Shown one piece after another: positions 1 through 16,720 of a DNA stretch of 64,000 bases. The DNA lies in NCBI RefSeq assembly GCF_051014685.1, contig NC_135052.1, forward strand, positions 10,313,105-10,377,104. Reading direction: 5' to 3'. The translations under genes and the position numbers were made by a program. The notes under the pieces are model-generated. The model was not told where the DNA came from. It did not search any database and saw only the letters and a program-made list of their open reading frames with translations. This stretch comes from Ptiloglossa arizonensis. Lineage: Eukaryota > Arthropoda > Insecta > Hymenoptera > Colletidae. Position 1 is the first letter of the stretch; every line of letters starts with the position of its first letter.

Positions 1-58
1 GCAACATCCATGTATTCCGTGGTGGATCACACGGTGTTGAAACCTATGCGTATATCGA
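1..58 (+). other. Possible 3' end of an exon cut by the window edge
   Basis: The third plus-strand frame is open from the edge and reads NIHVFRGGSHGVETYAYID before a GTACGT sequence that could be a splice donor. No family was recognised. The stretch is too short to decide between a real truncated exon and chance. Two other readings also stay open here (plus frame 1 and one minus frame). Confidence 0.2.
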
Positions 59-2231
59 TGTACGTTTACTATTATAATATCACAATAACATTATTACACA
101 CTACATTGTGACAGGAGCCGTTATTTTCACCTAACCCACGTTTGATCTCTTAACTGTTCCTAACCTTCATACACAATATAGTAACTAAAAGAAGCTATAC
201 GTTTCTACGTATAGGCGTTTTCATCCATAACATGCCCTAAGAGGGGGAATTCGGTAATACTTTATTAAAACAAGCTCTTCTACACCCTCTATAGATGTAA
301 ATTGCATATTAATATTCGTGATAATACGCCTAACATTTATTAAATTGAATATTACTTATTGCAATCAAATGCTATGTTCATTTTACAATGAAATAAAAAT
401 TTTTTCATATTTGTATGCAAATACTTATTTATAATACAATAAATTGTCTACAACCACTACATTCGTGGTATTAAAGTGCAATGCAAAAATGATGTATAAC
501 TTAACTTTCAACTATATACAACTTATCATATTTGTAACCCATTATATTTTAAATTTAATTGCCAAGATCGTGCCAACAATATTTATAATATATCCCATGA
601 TGCAAAATATCACGGTTCACAGGGCATCATTGACTCGTTCCGTTTGAGAGGCATATGGCTTAGTTCACACTACACTTTCTCCTTTACTGTTCGCTTGTAT
701 CGCACGACTAAAATGCTAGATGGAGTTACTATGCCATATGTCGTGCGCGCAGAATTATTCTATCAGTAATCGCATGATACAAGAATTTGAATCTTCCGAA
801 ACGTCTAACCTAGACGTAATAAGCGGCATGAATCGTTATGAAATAACAAATTCACTTAATAATTCCGCAGCAGTTAAAGATTTTTTTAAATTATTGCTAG
901 AATAGTCCAATTTCGTCTGTATCATATCCAACTATGAGAAGGAATAGACCTTTTTGATACGAGATTTTTTGAAACTAATAGGTTTGATAGAGCTAAAGAA
1001 AATAATATAGAGGAACAAGTTTTCTACGATTACTGTTAAATATGTTTATCAATTTCAGTGGTTCAGTTGAATATAGTTTCCAGATTTACCATCTTTGCAC
1101 GTAGAGTGCGCTACGAAACCACTAAGTTTTCACGATATTGATACCTAAGATTTAAATTTTATTTCGCGAGACAAAGTGAGAGAAACTCTCATTGAATATT
1201 TAATTTATACTATACTATTCTGTACCTGATCAATGGTTCAATTTATTAAATATATATCATTTCGTTTTGAAAATAAATTCTCATATATGTAACCTAGATA
1301 GAAATGCCTATGAAAAAAGAACAGTACTCTATCAACAATTTTGTGATAATTAAAATTCCTAATAAGTTATCAATCTGAGTGAAATTTTGATTTATTAAAT
1401 ATGTATCATGGAATTAATAAACTTCGTTCAAACTTACATCTAATCTACATAAAAATCGTATAACTCGCTATAAAATGACAATACGTACAATTCTACGCAC
1501 TAATTAAAGTTTCAAATAGGTTATAAATCAGATAATTAAACTAATCTCCAATCAATACATATAATTGCGTTTTAAAAATAAATTCGGATACATATAAACA
1601 TAATGTTCAATAAATAATCGCAACCGTCTATAAAAATTTTCATGATATTACAAAGGGTTAAGTATCAAATCTTTAAACAATTTTATTAATTTTTGTTTTT
1701 ACTCTTTTATCTTTTATACATTAATTTTCATTTTTTATAAATGAATTAATATCTATATACTATTTTCCTTTATAGATATAAACATTAACTCTGTAAATAA
1801 TAAATAGTTTTATCGCTTATGATTTTTGATCAAGTTAAACAAATTGTTTTTAAATGTAACAACTATACATAACAATAACATAAACATTTAATTACTGATT
1901 AATCACAGAATATTCAACTTCATTCTGCTGTGATACTGAATGTAATTCTTTAAGTACGGATAATTTTAAGTTTTCTCATTTGTTTTGTATTTTACAAATA
2001 CAAATGTATGATGACTTAAGAACAAAGATTAAAAATTTCTCTGTTACTGTCTTCGTGTAAGAATGATTACACCATCAGATAAATATATTTTGGTCCGCTT
2101 TATTCTTTAAATACTTGAAATTATTTACAAAACGTACAATATGAAATTGGAAAGGAAGAATAAGATATTAAATACAGATAAAAAACAAAGAGGTAAATGC
2201 AAAGGTCAGTCAATCATTGAAGACAAAAAAA
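59..2231. other. AT-rich intergenic region, no gene seen
   Basis: Only two short ORFs of 61-67 codons occur (444-647 and 720-905, plus strand). Neither has recognisable similarity, domain character or convincing splice context. The right end probably holds the 3' untranslated region of the minus-strand epimerase gene. I see no RNA gene or repeat array. Confidence 0.6.
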
Positions 2232-4497
2232 TTAGTTGTGTGCAGCTCTCTTACCATTCATGTAACCTATCCAACGTTCTGCAGTAATAGTAAAGATTGC
2301 ATCAGTATCGATTGAATTTAAAGCAAGAAGCTGATTGACATGAGTAGAATGATAATCCCATCGAGCTAAATTTGGAGCTGTTTTTAGTGTAAAATGACGT
2401 AAATCATATGTAGTACCAGAGCCTGTATCGTACAAAGTTAACATGTTTTTCAGTGAAGCCATACCCTGATTAAAGAGATGGGATGCTTCTTCTGCATCCT
2501 TACCTGTCGCTATACTTTTTAAGTCATATAAACCAATTAAGGAATAAATAAACCCATTAAGTACAAAAGAAGAAGGTGTTGTAGGATATTCTTCATACCA
2601 TACGTGTTTACCTAAAAATACTGCAGCTACTCCACCCTTATTAGAAGATAATCTAAAAGGTTGCAAGCCTCTAACAGCAGCTTGTAGATACTTTTCTTCA
2701 TTAGAATGATAATATGCTCGTGCTAATACAGAAATAGCATGTCCTTGACCCATACTAGAATACCTACAATTATTATAACATAATTCAACATTTTAAAAAT
2801 TGAAAAAGTTTAATTTGTAAAAAGTTAACAATTTAGTCAAATAAAAATTAAAATACCATCCAGGCTCAAGAGTAGCCATTCCAGAAGCTACTTTTCTTCT
2901 TACAGGATTTGCCCATCCACCAGAACTAATATTCTGATTAACCACAAACCATTTTGCAGCATCATAGAATTGCTCCATATGTTCACTTGTAGAGAGTGTT
3001 ATATTATCAATCATTCCAGAACCATACAAAGTTATTTTTATCATCTATAATGAACAAAATATCATTAAGCTAAATAAAGTAGCTTTATAAATGTTTTATA
3101 TAATTATTTTATGTTTTATTTAATTGTTTATATTAATTGTAATTCTTATTGTCTGTATTTTTAATTTTAACATTGTTTCTTATTTTCCCTAAACTGTATC
3201 CTTTAAAGTAGTGTGAGTGGATATATCCCCTTAATAAGATCCATTATTGAACGGACGTATATCCACTCAGAGTTATGTAATTTTGCTTTAGATGAAGGCA
3301 AAAATTGGAATATGAAGTATTTATTAAACATTTTACGTTTATACACTACCTTTAATTTCGAACGAGATAATTTTTTCTTATTTTTATCATTTAAATATAA
3401 ACCTTTCTGTAAATCAATAACCAAGTCCCTAGTGAATCTTCTCCACTGATGGTTAATTTGGCCAATTCCATAATAGACATGGTTGTTGTAAGTATGCAAT
3501 ACTATATTACTAGTAATATAATGAAGATAATGCATTTCTTTTCTTTCTCTAGACTGTAATGTAATCACAATACTTCCATTGTCCTTAATATTGAAATCCC
3601 ATTTTAATACAAAATCTAGTACATGATCTAACTTTAGAGTTATTCCAGAAGTACTAGTTTCTGGTGTAGCAAATTTCATTACATGACTGTTAGCATGTTT
3701 ATCAAATATCCTAGATACAATGGATCCCTGAGGTATGATCCACTCCCGTTTAATTTTATCAGAATCCTCAATAATTTTTCTACGAGGTTCTGGTTCTGTT
3801 AAATTTTTACTATAATGGGATAATCCAAATTGGGCAATTTGAGTAGGATAATAGTATCCTTGACTTTTCCATTGAGTAGATATTGGTACACCGTCATTTC
3901 CACTGATGCATTTTACACGTTCTCGAACTTCAACATTGTAGTTCTCAAAAGTCATAAACACACCTCGAGGATCATATTTTCCTTTGGGATTAACAATTTT
4001 TGAATAACTGTGCAACCATTCAAATCTCTCTAAACCGTCATAGGTTGCTAATTTTCCATAAATCTGTTATATTTTAAAAAGACAAATATAATATTACTTT
4101 AATAAATATATTGACATTAATACTTGCCTCAAAATATTTATGAATGAACGAAAATGGTATATATACTTCATCTCCTTCTTTACGACATCCAATAGAATAA
4201 TCACCATTTATGTGACAATCTATTTCTTGATATCCAGTTTCTAAATTTTGTCGATCCTATATCCAAATTTAAATGAAATGACAATCAGTAAATTTTATTT
4301 TATGAATATACTAAACCATGAAATTTATCTATAAAATTTAAACAGTAATATTTACTTACTCTATGTTGAAATTTTGCCTTCCATTCAGTACTTTTAAAAA
4401 ATTGTGGACTACCACAATTATTCCATGATGTTAATATTGAACTTAATATTGCAACTACTATTACAAGCAATATTGTCTTGAAGTTCAATCGCATCAT
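2232..4497 (-). CDS. GLCE: D-glucuronyl C5-epimerase (heparan sulfate biosynthesis)
   Basis: Golgi enzyme that converts D-glucuronic acid to L-iduronic acid in growing heparan sulfate chains. Five exons fit: 4360-4497, 4128-4256, 3350-4063, 2857-3044 and 2232-2763, giving 566 residues (human about 617). The N-terminus has a short cytoplasmic tail and one hydrophobic signal-anchor at about residues 6-24, as expected of a type II Golgi protein. The C-terminal (alpha/alpha)6-barrel carries the family blocks [31 protein letters not shown] and NLARWDYH, and ends KRAAHN, close to the vertebrate terminus. The start MMRLNF directly precedes the anchor. The intron after exon 2 has a GC donor (GAG|GCAAGT); only this junction keeps the frame through [17 protein letters not shown]. 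Drosophila Hsepi is the expected orthologue. The identification is firm. Confidence 0.96.
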
Positions 4498-5748
4498 CCT
4501 ACAAAACCTATTTTAATTTTAAATTTATTGACGGGAAACAATAGTGTTATATTATAATTAATATAAAATGTTTAAAAGTTAATTCCATAAAACGTAGAAT
4601 AATACCTACTTAAGTGTTATTAAAATTTTTGTCCCACTTTCTGCCAAAAACAACTTCGCTTAAGGTTAAATATTCCATTCTCCATTTTTTAAAATTGGAA
4701 GGTTCTAAAAAGATGCAACCAATTATTTAAAAAATAGCATTTTCCATAGAAAAATGTTTACATTTGTCAATAGCTTTTAAATTGCACACATGTGTTTACC
4801 CCATTTATGGGGATACTATTTATGTTCTTCATAGGGGTTATTGTACATGTGATCATTGATGACTATATATTAATGTCAATTAATGTTTCATATATGTCAT
4901 TTGTAGAAGTTATATTTTCTTTTGCTGCTTACATTAGTCACTATTTTATGAAGAAAAATATGTGAATTCTTATTCTTTTAACATTATTTCAGAGACATTG
5001 CATAAATTCCCTACGACGTACGTCATTGAAACATTCGCAATCGGTAAATTTTTAGTGGTTTTAGGAAAATTTCTGTGAATATAATGTAGAACCTAGTAAC
5101 AACTCCGCTACATGAGAACACCTAAGTGTATTGTTTAATGCACGAGCAAAATGCCTAAAGTAGTAGTTTACTTCTAGATTTAACAACCTATTTTTAAATT
5201 TAAATATCAATGAAAAAGTATTGTTAATTTATAACTATTCGTGTCACACGTTGCATATAGATTAATTGCATCTATATTTCATTCAACGAGATGAAACAGA
5301 CACAAGTAAACAAAACCACGTGACTGTCTAAACCACTGTGTAAGGTGGGTAAGACCAAATGATAAGAGTCTGTGCTCCATATAGATACAAATGTAATAGA
5401 ATTTATCCGAATTATTATTTGTGTACAATAGTAAACTTTCTTTCGCAGACTAAACATTTACAATAACTTTTTACTGGAAGTTTTGTCATTAATTTTTCAA
5501 TTGTTTTGTATCTTATTGTATCATCATCCTATGTTGGACATACTATTGAACATATGAATGTTTCTTTTAAATATATTCTTTCCAAAAAAAAGATATATAA
5601 AAATATCTTTTATCTACAGGAAAATTTTATCACTGATTCTTGCAACCACAAACAAAAGATTCTTTAACAATTTATTAGTTATATGCGCAAGGAAGACAAA
5701 GTGACATTTCTAATATCATTTATGAAAAAATTGGTCAGTTTAAAAAAA
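4498..5748. promoter_or_regulatory. Shared upstream region of the divergent GLCE and QTRT1 genes
   Basis: About 1.25 kb separates two divergent coding starts. It must hold both promoters and 5' untranslated regions. The sequence is AT-rich, and the 61-codon ORF on the minus strand (5272-5457) looks like chance. No specific promoter motif can be assigned with confidence. Confidence 0.5.
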
Positions 5749-7576
<1,828 letters not shown>

Positions 7577-7941
7577 ATAAAGGAGGTGTAACTAATTTTT
7601 GTAAGTATACTACAAATAAATACTTAATTTCCACAGAAAAATACATTTCCAATTCATTTTTTATATGTATCTGACAAAAATATGGTTCACAAAAATTTGT
7701 ATATACTTTACGATTGACTTGAACTATCAATGAAGATAGTACATAAATAATTTGTACTTGTAGTTTGCATTTCATACATTACAAATAAAATAGTTTGCTT
7801 TTGTAAAGTTTAATGACAATTTCATTTTAAAGCAATATAAGTCTTGAATTTTTAAGCTATAAGTGTTCTTTGTTTTAAACATACCTTTCTATTTTTCAAG
7901 ACTATTGTTAGGCACAGATTATTAATAATTAAATAATTTCA

Positions 7942-8925
7942 TCACATAAAATCATCCGAATCATATCCACTATTCTCTGTGTTGGATATCATATTAGATG
8001 TATTGAATAAAGAATTGTAACTCCTAAAAAGAAGTATTAAAGTATTATATTTAAAAAATATAAGAAACAGTATTAACAGAAATTTATAACTTGCCGCATT
8101 TCTGCATCTTCTTTTCTCCGTTTTTCTTCTGCTTTCTCCTTTTCTTTTTGTTCACGCATAAGTTTCTTTTTATCTTCTCGTTCATTTCTGTCTCTTTGTT
8201 CTCTTTCTGCTCTAAAATTTACTTGTTCCAAACGTTTAGTTTTATTCAATCGATTAACTATATCATTTATTCGTTTAAAAACCTGAATTTTACGAACATC
8301 TTTATTTCTATGGAAACCAACTTGTCCTACTTCCATGCCCTTAGTCTTTTTCAAATTGGACCACATAGTATATACTACATCAACATTATTTATTCTATTA
8401 CCATCAATACTATTTGCTTTTACTAATTGTGCAGCATCTTCTAAAACTGTGCTTGGTATATCATCTATTGTTTGACCCTACAAACCAGACATAAATATAT
8501 ATACACATCTAAGCATTGATAACACATATTACTAACAATAGAAAATACTTACAAGATGAAGACGAAGATACACATGTGCTGAAGAATATTTATTCACATG
8601 AAACCACACATCCTCTGGCCACCCCCACTTTATAAGATCTTCATCTATGAAATCATATATTTAAAGCACAATAAATTGTTAGAAGAATTATTTGTACATC
8701 ATAATAAATTTTAATATTTTCAACTCACTTTCGTCTTTATCAACTCCCATAAATAACGTTACCGGTGGTTGTACAACTATAATTTTAAATGAAATATTAT
8801 TCTAACCTTATTATTTGTTATTATACATAATAAAATAAATAAGAACAATTTTAAACATATATAATAAATATAGAGTAAATGACATAACAAATAATAATAC
8901 CTTCACTTGTAAAATAGTAAACCAT
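7942..8925 (-). CDS. CCDC25: Coiled-coil domain-containing protein 25
   Basis: Conserved eukaryotic protein with an N-terminal NFACT-R (DUF814) domain and a charged coiled-coil tail. In mammals it is reported as a membrane sensor of extracellular-trap DNA; its insect role is not known to me. Five exons (8901-8925, 8729-8776, 8553-8644, 8095-8477, 7942-8023) give 209 residues, matching the human length of 208. Diagnostic blocks are MVYYFTS at the start, [45 protein letters not shown] and the terminus SGYDSDDFM. The tail (about residues 120-185) is rich in Arg, Lys and Glu and should form a long helix. The last intron (8024-8094) needs a GC donor, CG|GCAAGT, to read MRSYNSLFN; a GT donor three bases further on breaks the frame. 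Confidence 0.94.
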
Positions 8926-10007
8926 TATTACGAAAAAAATTAGATTTATCACGTGTTATACTAATATCTGTCAAACTTCAAGCCGATACTAGCGACGTGA
9001 AACGTTGTAATACTATACTGTGTTCAATTTACAAGAGGACCATCGTTTACAAAAGTACATAACTGAAAACAGAGCCTAGATGGCAAGGAATTATACTTTG
9101 AATAAATAGAGATACACTAGAATTTATACAAGTTATTACTTTTGGTAATTATTTACAAAGACTAAGGCCTCACCAATTTTAACGACTTTGAAAAATATTG
9201 TGGAAATTAACATTTTGAACAACTTTTTTCTATATATACTATTGTTCGGTATAGTTTCTGAGATATTTGTAAAAAATGAACGGACTACATTAAATTTGCC
9301 TGTGTTATATGTGCGTGATGGCGTATGTGAACGTAGAACCGTCACTTGTCACGGTTTTTACAAACATATTCAATAGCCGGCAACTCATGTATATATAACG
9401 GGTGACTTTGCAAATGGTAAAGTGCAAACTTTTGTAACACATATGAATGTAACTCATACATTTCAATAAATTTTTATAAATAACGCATATATATCATGAA
9501 AATTACCAAAAAACTATAAGAGGTAATCATTAAAATCTAACCAAAGTTTTAGATGAGAATATAGAATTCAAATATAAAGTTTCATTAAAATAAACCCAGC
9601 CGTTTCAACAATTGTATAAATCTATTTTTTCGTTACAAAACTGACATTTGTATTTATTACAATACTTTTTTACATTATACAAATCATGGGCAATGTTCTG
9701 TCTCTAAACATAAATGATGTTTAGTCAGTTCTGCCTACACACAAATATGCGGCTCTTACATTAATTTGTAGGTAATGATGAAGAAATTTCCGTAATTCAC
9801 TGTGTAACCATTTTGCTTGATCTGATCACTATGTTTAATGACGATATATTGCTAAAATAAATTTTGTTTTTAAAGTATTACTAAAATTTCTTCTATGTAA
9901 CAAACAGACTAGTTTACTGGTTAATTATAATAATAATTTATAAAATCTTTCACTCTAAATTTATAACAAAACATTTATTTCATTCTTCATAGTTCTTTGA
10001 AACAATA
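8926..10007. other. Intergenic: CCDC25 promoter and UBAC1 3' side
   Basis: AT-rich. Two overlapping small ORFs on opposite strands (plus 9188-9376, minus 9136-9345) have no recognisable similarity and look fortuitous. The upstream signals of CCDC25 and the 3' untranslated region and poly(A) site of UBAC1 should lie here. Confidence 0.5.
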
Positions 10008-12633
10008 CTAATTAGCTGCATATCGATTCATATGAATGGCATGTTTTTCAACATGGTATATTTTAATTATTGGATTGATTACAGGTAATACTTCAGGATC
10101 ATTAATCCAAATATCTGCAGATGGTGTCTCTAGCATAGATAAATACGCTACAAACATTACATATTTAATGATTAAATATTACTTAGCCATACTAAATTAT
10201 GCAAAATTTATATGTATTACTAAAAATAATTAATCTTACTTAGAAATATTTTAGGATTTGTAAGACTAAGCTGAATATGTGGACAATTCATAATTGCTTT
10301 ATAAATTGAGCCATCAGGATCAAGTCCTTCCCCCAAATCCTGTAAACTACGTCTTCGCTCTCCAAGCAACCATTGACACTAAAAATGATCAAAGATTAAA
10401 CTTTAAATGCAATTGAGTTAATGTTGCACTACTCACAGCATTAGTCAGATGATTTCCAGTAATTTTCAATGCACCAATAACACTTGTTTTCTCAAAACCC
10501 ATTCCTAGAAGTGATTGTACTGCTCTAAAATTGGGCTTGAAGTCTATTTTCTTATAGCGATGAAAACTTTCTAGTAGAAGATCTACTATGCTGATTAAAT
10601 TCCCATCTTTCTTCAAACCTTGATTTTCTGTATAATTGTCATTTGACTTAGATACAAATAAAAAACAAAATTAAGTACTTACTTCTAATTTTTAGTATCA
10701 TTGTTCATTAATCTTGTTATTTATATGTTGCTAAAAGGTTTACGTAAAATAAAATGCAGTATGGAGTTTTTGAGCAGTTACCTCCTTTAAATAATTCAAT
10801 ACATGTATCTTTTAAAGATTTTTTTCTTGCAGTAGTAGATGAACTGGAATCAGCAACATATTTATCATTATCTTCTTCAATAATAAACAAGTCTAAATCA
10901 TCATCATTATCATCATCATCTGGATCATTTTGGTGATCTATTAACCACCCTAATGCTTCTGTTATATTTGATCTACAATAAATTCAAAGTTTCTATGTGA
11001 TATTTTTTATTAACTTATTACCACTTATAAATGTAGAGTTATATGGTACTGGGTTGATACATAATCTTTTTATTTTTTTATCTGTTAAAGTATAGTGATG
11101 TTTTGTATAACCAAAAAGTTTATGCATCGGTTGAATAGAATGTTCATACTTTCGTAAATGAAGAGCTTTCAGAACTTTCATACGAGAGTAACCCATGTCC
11201 ATAAGAGTATCCACAGTATTTGGATCAATAGTTGGTTTACATCTTGCTTTCAATTTTTCTTTTAAAATGTCATAATATTTTTGTGTTTCTGAGCCATGCA
11301 TTAGAATCTTTGCTGATGCTTTCACAAGAGTTACCAAAATTTTCTGTATATCATTCAGAAGCTATAAGGTGAAAAACAAAAGGTAAATTTCTATTGCATA
11401 AAAAAAGTATTATAATCATGTATACTTGCATCTGCAGCACAATCAATGAATGGAATAGGTCGAGGTGGATTACACACTGGTAAATTATTAGTTACTTGTA
11501 ATATTGCTTCTTCATTTGGACTTTGTATTATAAAATCCATGAACCCGATTTTTTTCATTCGACGAGCTTGTACTAATAATAATGTATCTATACAAATAGG
11601 AAATTATTTTATATTATTCCTTTAATTACACCTTGATTTACTATCATTATTCCTAGAGAAAATAATATCATTATTCCTAGAGAAAAATCAATCAGTAAAA
11701 AGTTCTTTTAAAATTTTAAAATAATTTTTATTCTTTTGCATGGAAATATATTTGTTTTTAATAATGACATTGTAATAGAAATTGTATTAAATTCAAACTT
11801 TGCAGTTTTTTGTAGTTATACTTTTGTGTTTACTTATAGAAAGAACAAAAAGGGAAGTATTATTTTCAGAATAATACATGATTCTATTTATGCATTTCAT
11901 AATAATGCTTGAAGTCATCAATAGTTTAATTAACACATGTATAATGTATTTTCTTCTTGACAGTTATCTAAAAATAGTGATTTAAACTCTATCTAACATG
12001 TAGTGTAAGATAATCATTAATAATGATTGTGAAACTACCATATATAAATAGTTGTCACATTAAACACATTTTGTAAACAAAACTTTATTTCTATGACATC
12101 AATGCATTCCTTCTTGTTCCTACTGTAGACAAACATAAAAGCTTAGTTACAAAAACCCATGATAAATAATTTCAGACTGCATTTAAATCTACAATAATAA
12201 TGTTTCATTAAAAAAATTAAGTTACTTAATTAAATTTTTATCAAAGAGTAATTTTAAGTACCTTACTTTGCATACATATAAATAAAATGTAAATATCATT
12301 GAATTAATGGTTTACCATGTTCACTAATTTCTTCATCATTTATATCAGAAACATCTGCAAGCTGTTTGAATTTGGATGAATGAATTAAATGGACTTCAGA
12401 TGGCATGAAAAATGCATCATCACCATAAAAATGTTTTAATGCAATTGTTTTGACTCTCTCTATGCTAAAATGTGGTTCTACAGTAATATCTCCAACATTA
12501 CCTTCAAGGCTAAATAATATAATAATAATCATTTATTAAAAGCTTGTTATTAATATTCATGATTGTAAAAAATGATATACCTTATAATATTGATTGAAAA
12601 ATGTTTTGGTAACGTAGTAACTGAATTAAGCAT
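10008..12633 (-). CDS. UBAC1: Ubiquitin-associated domain-containing protein 1 (KPC2)
   Basis: Non-catalytic subunit of the KPC ubiquitin ligase; with the RING subunit KPC1/RNF123 it delivers ubiquitinated clients such as p27 to the proteasome in mammals. Eight exons: 12581-12633, 12316-12509, 11430-11587, 11150-11361, 10782-10972, 10437-10627, 10240-10378 and 10008-10129, in phase throughout, giving 419 residues (human 405). Order: an N-terminal ubiquitin-like domain (IERVKTIALKHFYGDD), a first UBA domain (TLMDMGYSRMKVLKALHL then ITEALGWLIDH), an acidic Asp/Ser linker, a second UBA domain (VQSLLGMGFEKTSVIGAL then CQWLLGERRR), and the C-terminal motif LTNPK with WINDPEVLPV. The first exon (MLNSVTTLPKHFSINII) is the least certain part. 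The intron at 11362-11429 has a GC donor, GAT|GCAAGT, required by phase. Confidence 0.92.
11643..11687. repeat. 24-bp direct tandem duplication in a UBAC1 intron
   Basis: The unit starting ATCATTATTCCTAGAGAAAA occurs twice, beginning at 11643 and 11667. The second copy is slightly shorter. It lies in the intron between UBAC1 exons 2 and 3 and looks like a recent slippage duplication. Confidence 0.85.
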
Positions 12634-14623
12634 TATGCTACTAGTTCTGGAATTGTCTGCTTTAGTAGAAAGAAGTGGTCTTGTTGATCTTTGTCATTTC
12701 AGGTTTTTTCCATTTGTCCTTACATCCATGAAAACATTAAATATACTTATAATATAAAAATTTAGTACTTCTTTTTTAATTACTAATTAAATCATAAATT
12801 AAAATACTTAATCTTATATTACATTATCATTAACATATTATGAGTAATATATATTTACCTTCAGTGTGAAAAATTTGTTAATAGATAACGTTAATTTTAA
12901 TTCATTTTAAATTCTATCAATTGTATGCATATGAAAGTGAAAATCAGATATATACAAATTATAGAAATATGTTTATGCCAACTGTTGAGCCAAATGTAAT
13001 AACTGAAACAGTTATTGTTTAGAATTATACCATGTACAAAATTACCATTAAAATATATTTATCAATTTTTCCTAAGAAATTACACGGTCAATTTACATTT
13101 TTTAATGTATAATACATAAATGTCACATAATCGAAATTGCAGATAATCACATGATTTGTTTATGTCAGGCATGTCCCAACTAAGCTTCGGAACTTAGGGA
13201 CTTTTTTCCACTCTGTTCTGTTACCATGGTACCATAATCACAGCAAAATAAAAGATAGACATTTCACTTTGTGAGAGTTGGAAATACATGATTTAAAATA
13301 CCGATCTTGTTAAATATCAGTGATTTGCGGGTGACATCATTGTTCAAGAATGGTAATTCTAAAAACTATATTTAACTTAACCACCGAAATCTTATACTTT
13401 ATACTTTTTTGTGTTGCATGGATTAACCGTGCACAAGCATCTTTACCATTTCTATCATTTTTAACGTTATTGATTTAGACTGATTAAGACTTTCAGACTT
13501 AAAATTTTAACGTTATAAGGTGTACCAATTAAAACTAAACATAACGAGTATTAATTATTTTGGTAATAATAAAAATTACTACAATAGTTTTATCGTTTAA
13601 TAGTAATTATTTACAAGAAAGACTTGAGTTAAAATACAGTACAATTTATTGTAATTGTAGTATAAGTCTAGTGTATCCAACTAGGCCGCATTTAGTTCTA
13701 GAACGTGTTTCTTCTAGCGCTGCAAAATATATTACCATTGACGAGATACCTATCTATGATAGTTACCCTTTATCTATGATTTTGTTACAATTATTTTCAA
13801 TTATAAATTGATCATATTTATCACATATTTCGTTTAATTTTCACGTGTTTGTTTTGAGTAAAACAAAAAATTATAGAATAAAACATAATATTTCCGAACA
13901 TGTAAGAATCTATAAAAAATGATATTACTAAATATATAAGGATACCCTAATGTATTTAAATCATAATATTTTTATGTAATAAAAATCATGATGTTCAATA
14001 TTGCTTTAACATTTGTTCAATTTAATATGAATACAATGATTTTATGGTAAATTTATAATTGTATCTGTTTTATGACTGTTTTGTATATTTTAACACTTGA
14101 AAAAAAGTCCTTACAGTGAGAGAACAATGATTCTATTTCTTTTTACATTAAAAATCTCTACAGATCAGTTTCCTCTTATATTTCTCTTCAATTTATATAG
14201 AAAAATAAATTCCTACAAAAGTTCAACCTCTTATCTCAATGTTTTCAAGATATTAAATGCTTTAAAGAATCTGACAAAATGATTTCACAATATAACATTT
14301 AATTCCTTTAAAACCATTTGGTGCACGATATTTATATTTTACAAATATTAGTTTCTTAAGTGTACTTCCAAATGCTTTAAATTTAAAAAAATAAAAATAT
14401 GAAATTTGATGTTTGATGTAGAATAGATTGTACAGGTATCAGATGAAATTTATGAAGTTGCATTTTCTCAGAAATCTTTTCTAAGTGTTTACAATTTTTT
14501 TGGAGAATATGAATAAGAAATAAAAGAAGAAATACACACACAAATAAAAATTTGTAGGAAAACGTATTCAACCTTGCAGTAGCAGAAATTATAAAAATTT
14601 TGTTAAAAGTATAAAGTATCAGA
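12634..14623. promoter_or_regulatory. Upstream region between divergent UBAC1 and CCDC28 genes
   Basis: About 2 kb of AT-rich DNA between two divergent starts. ORFs at 13560-13811, 14097-14282 and 14383-14571 are unrecognised, low-complexity and poorly supported. Both promoters should be here. I see no clear motif or repeat. Confidence 0.45.
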
Positions 14624-16720
<2,097 letters not shown>
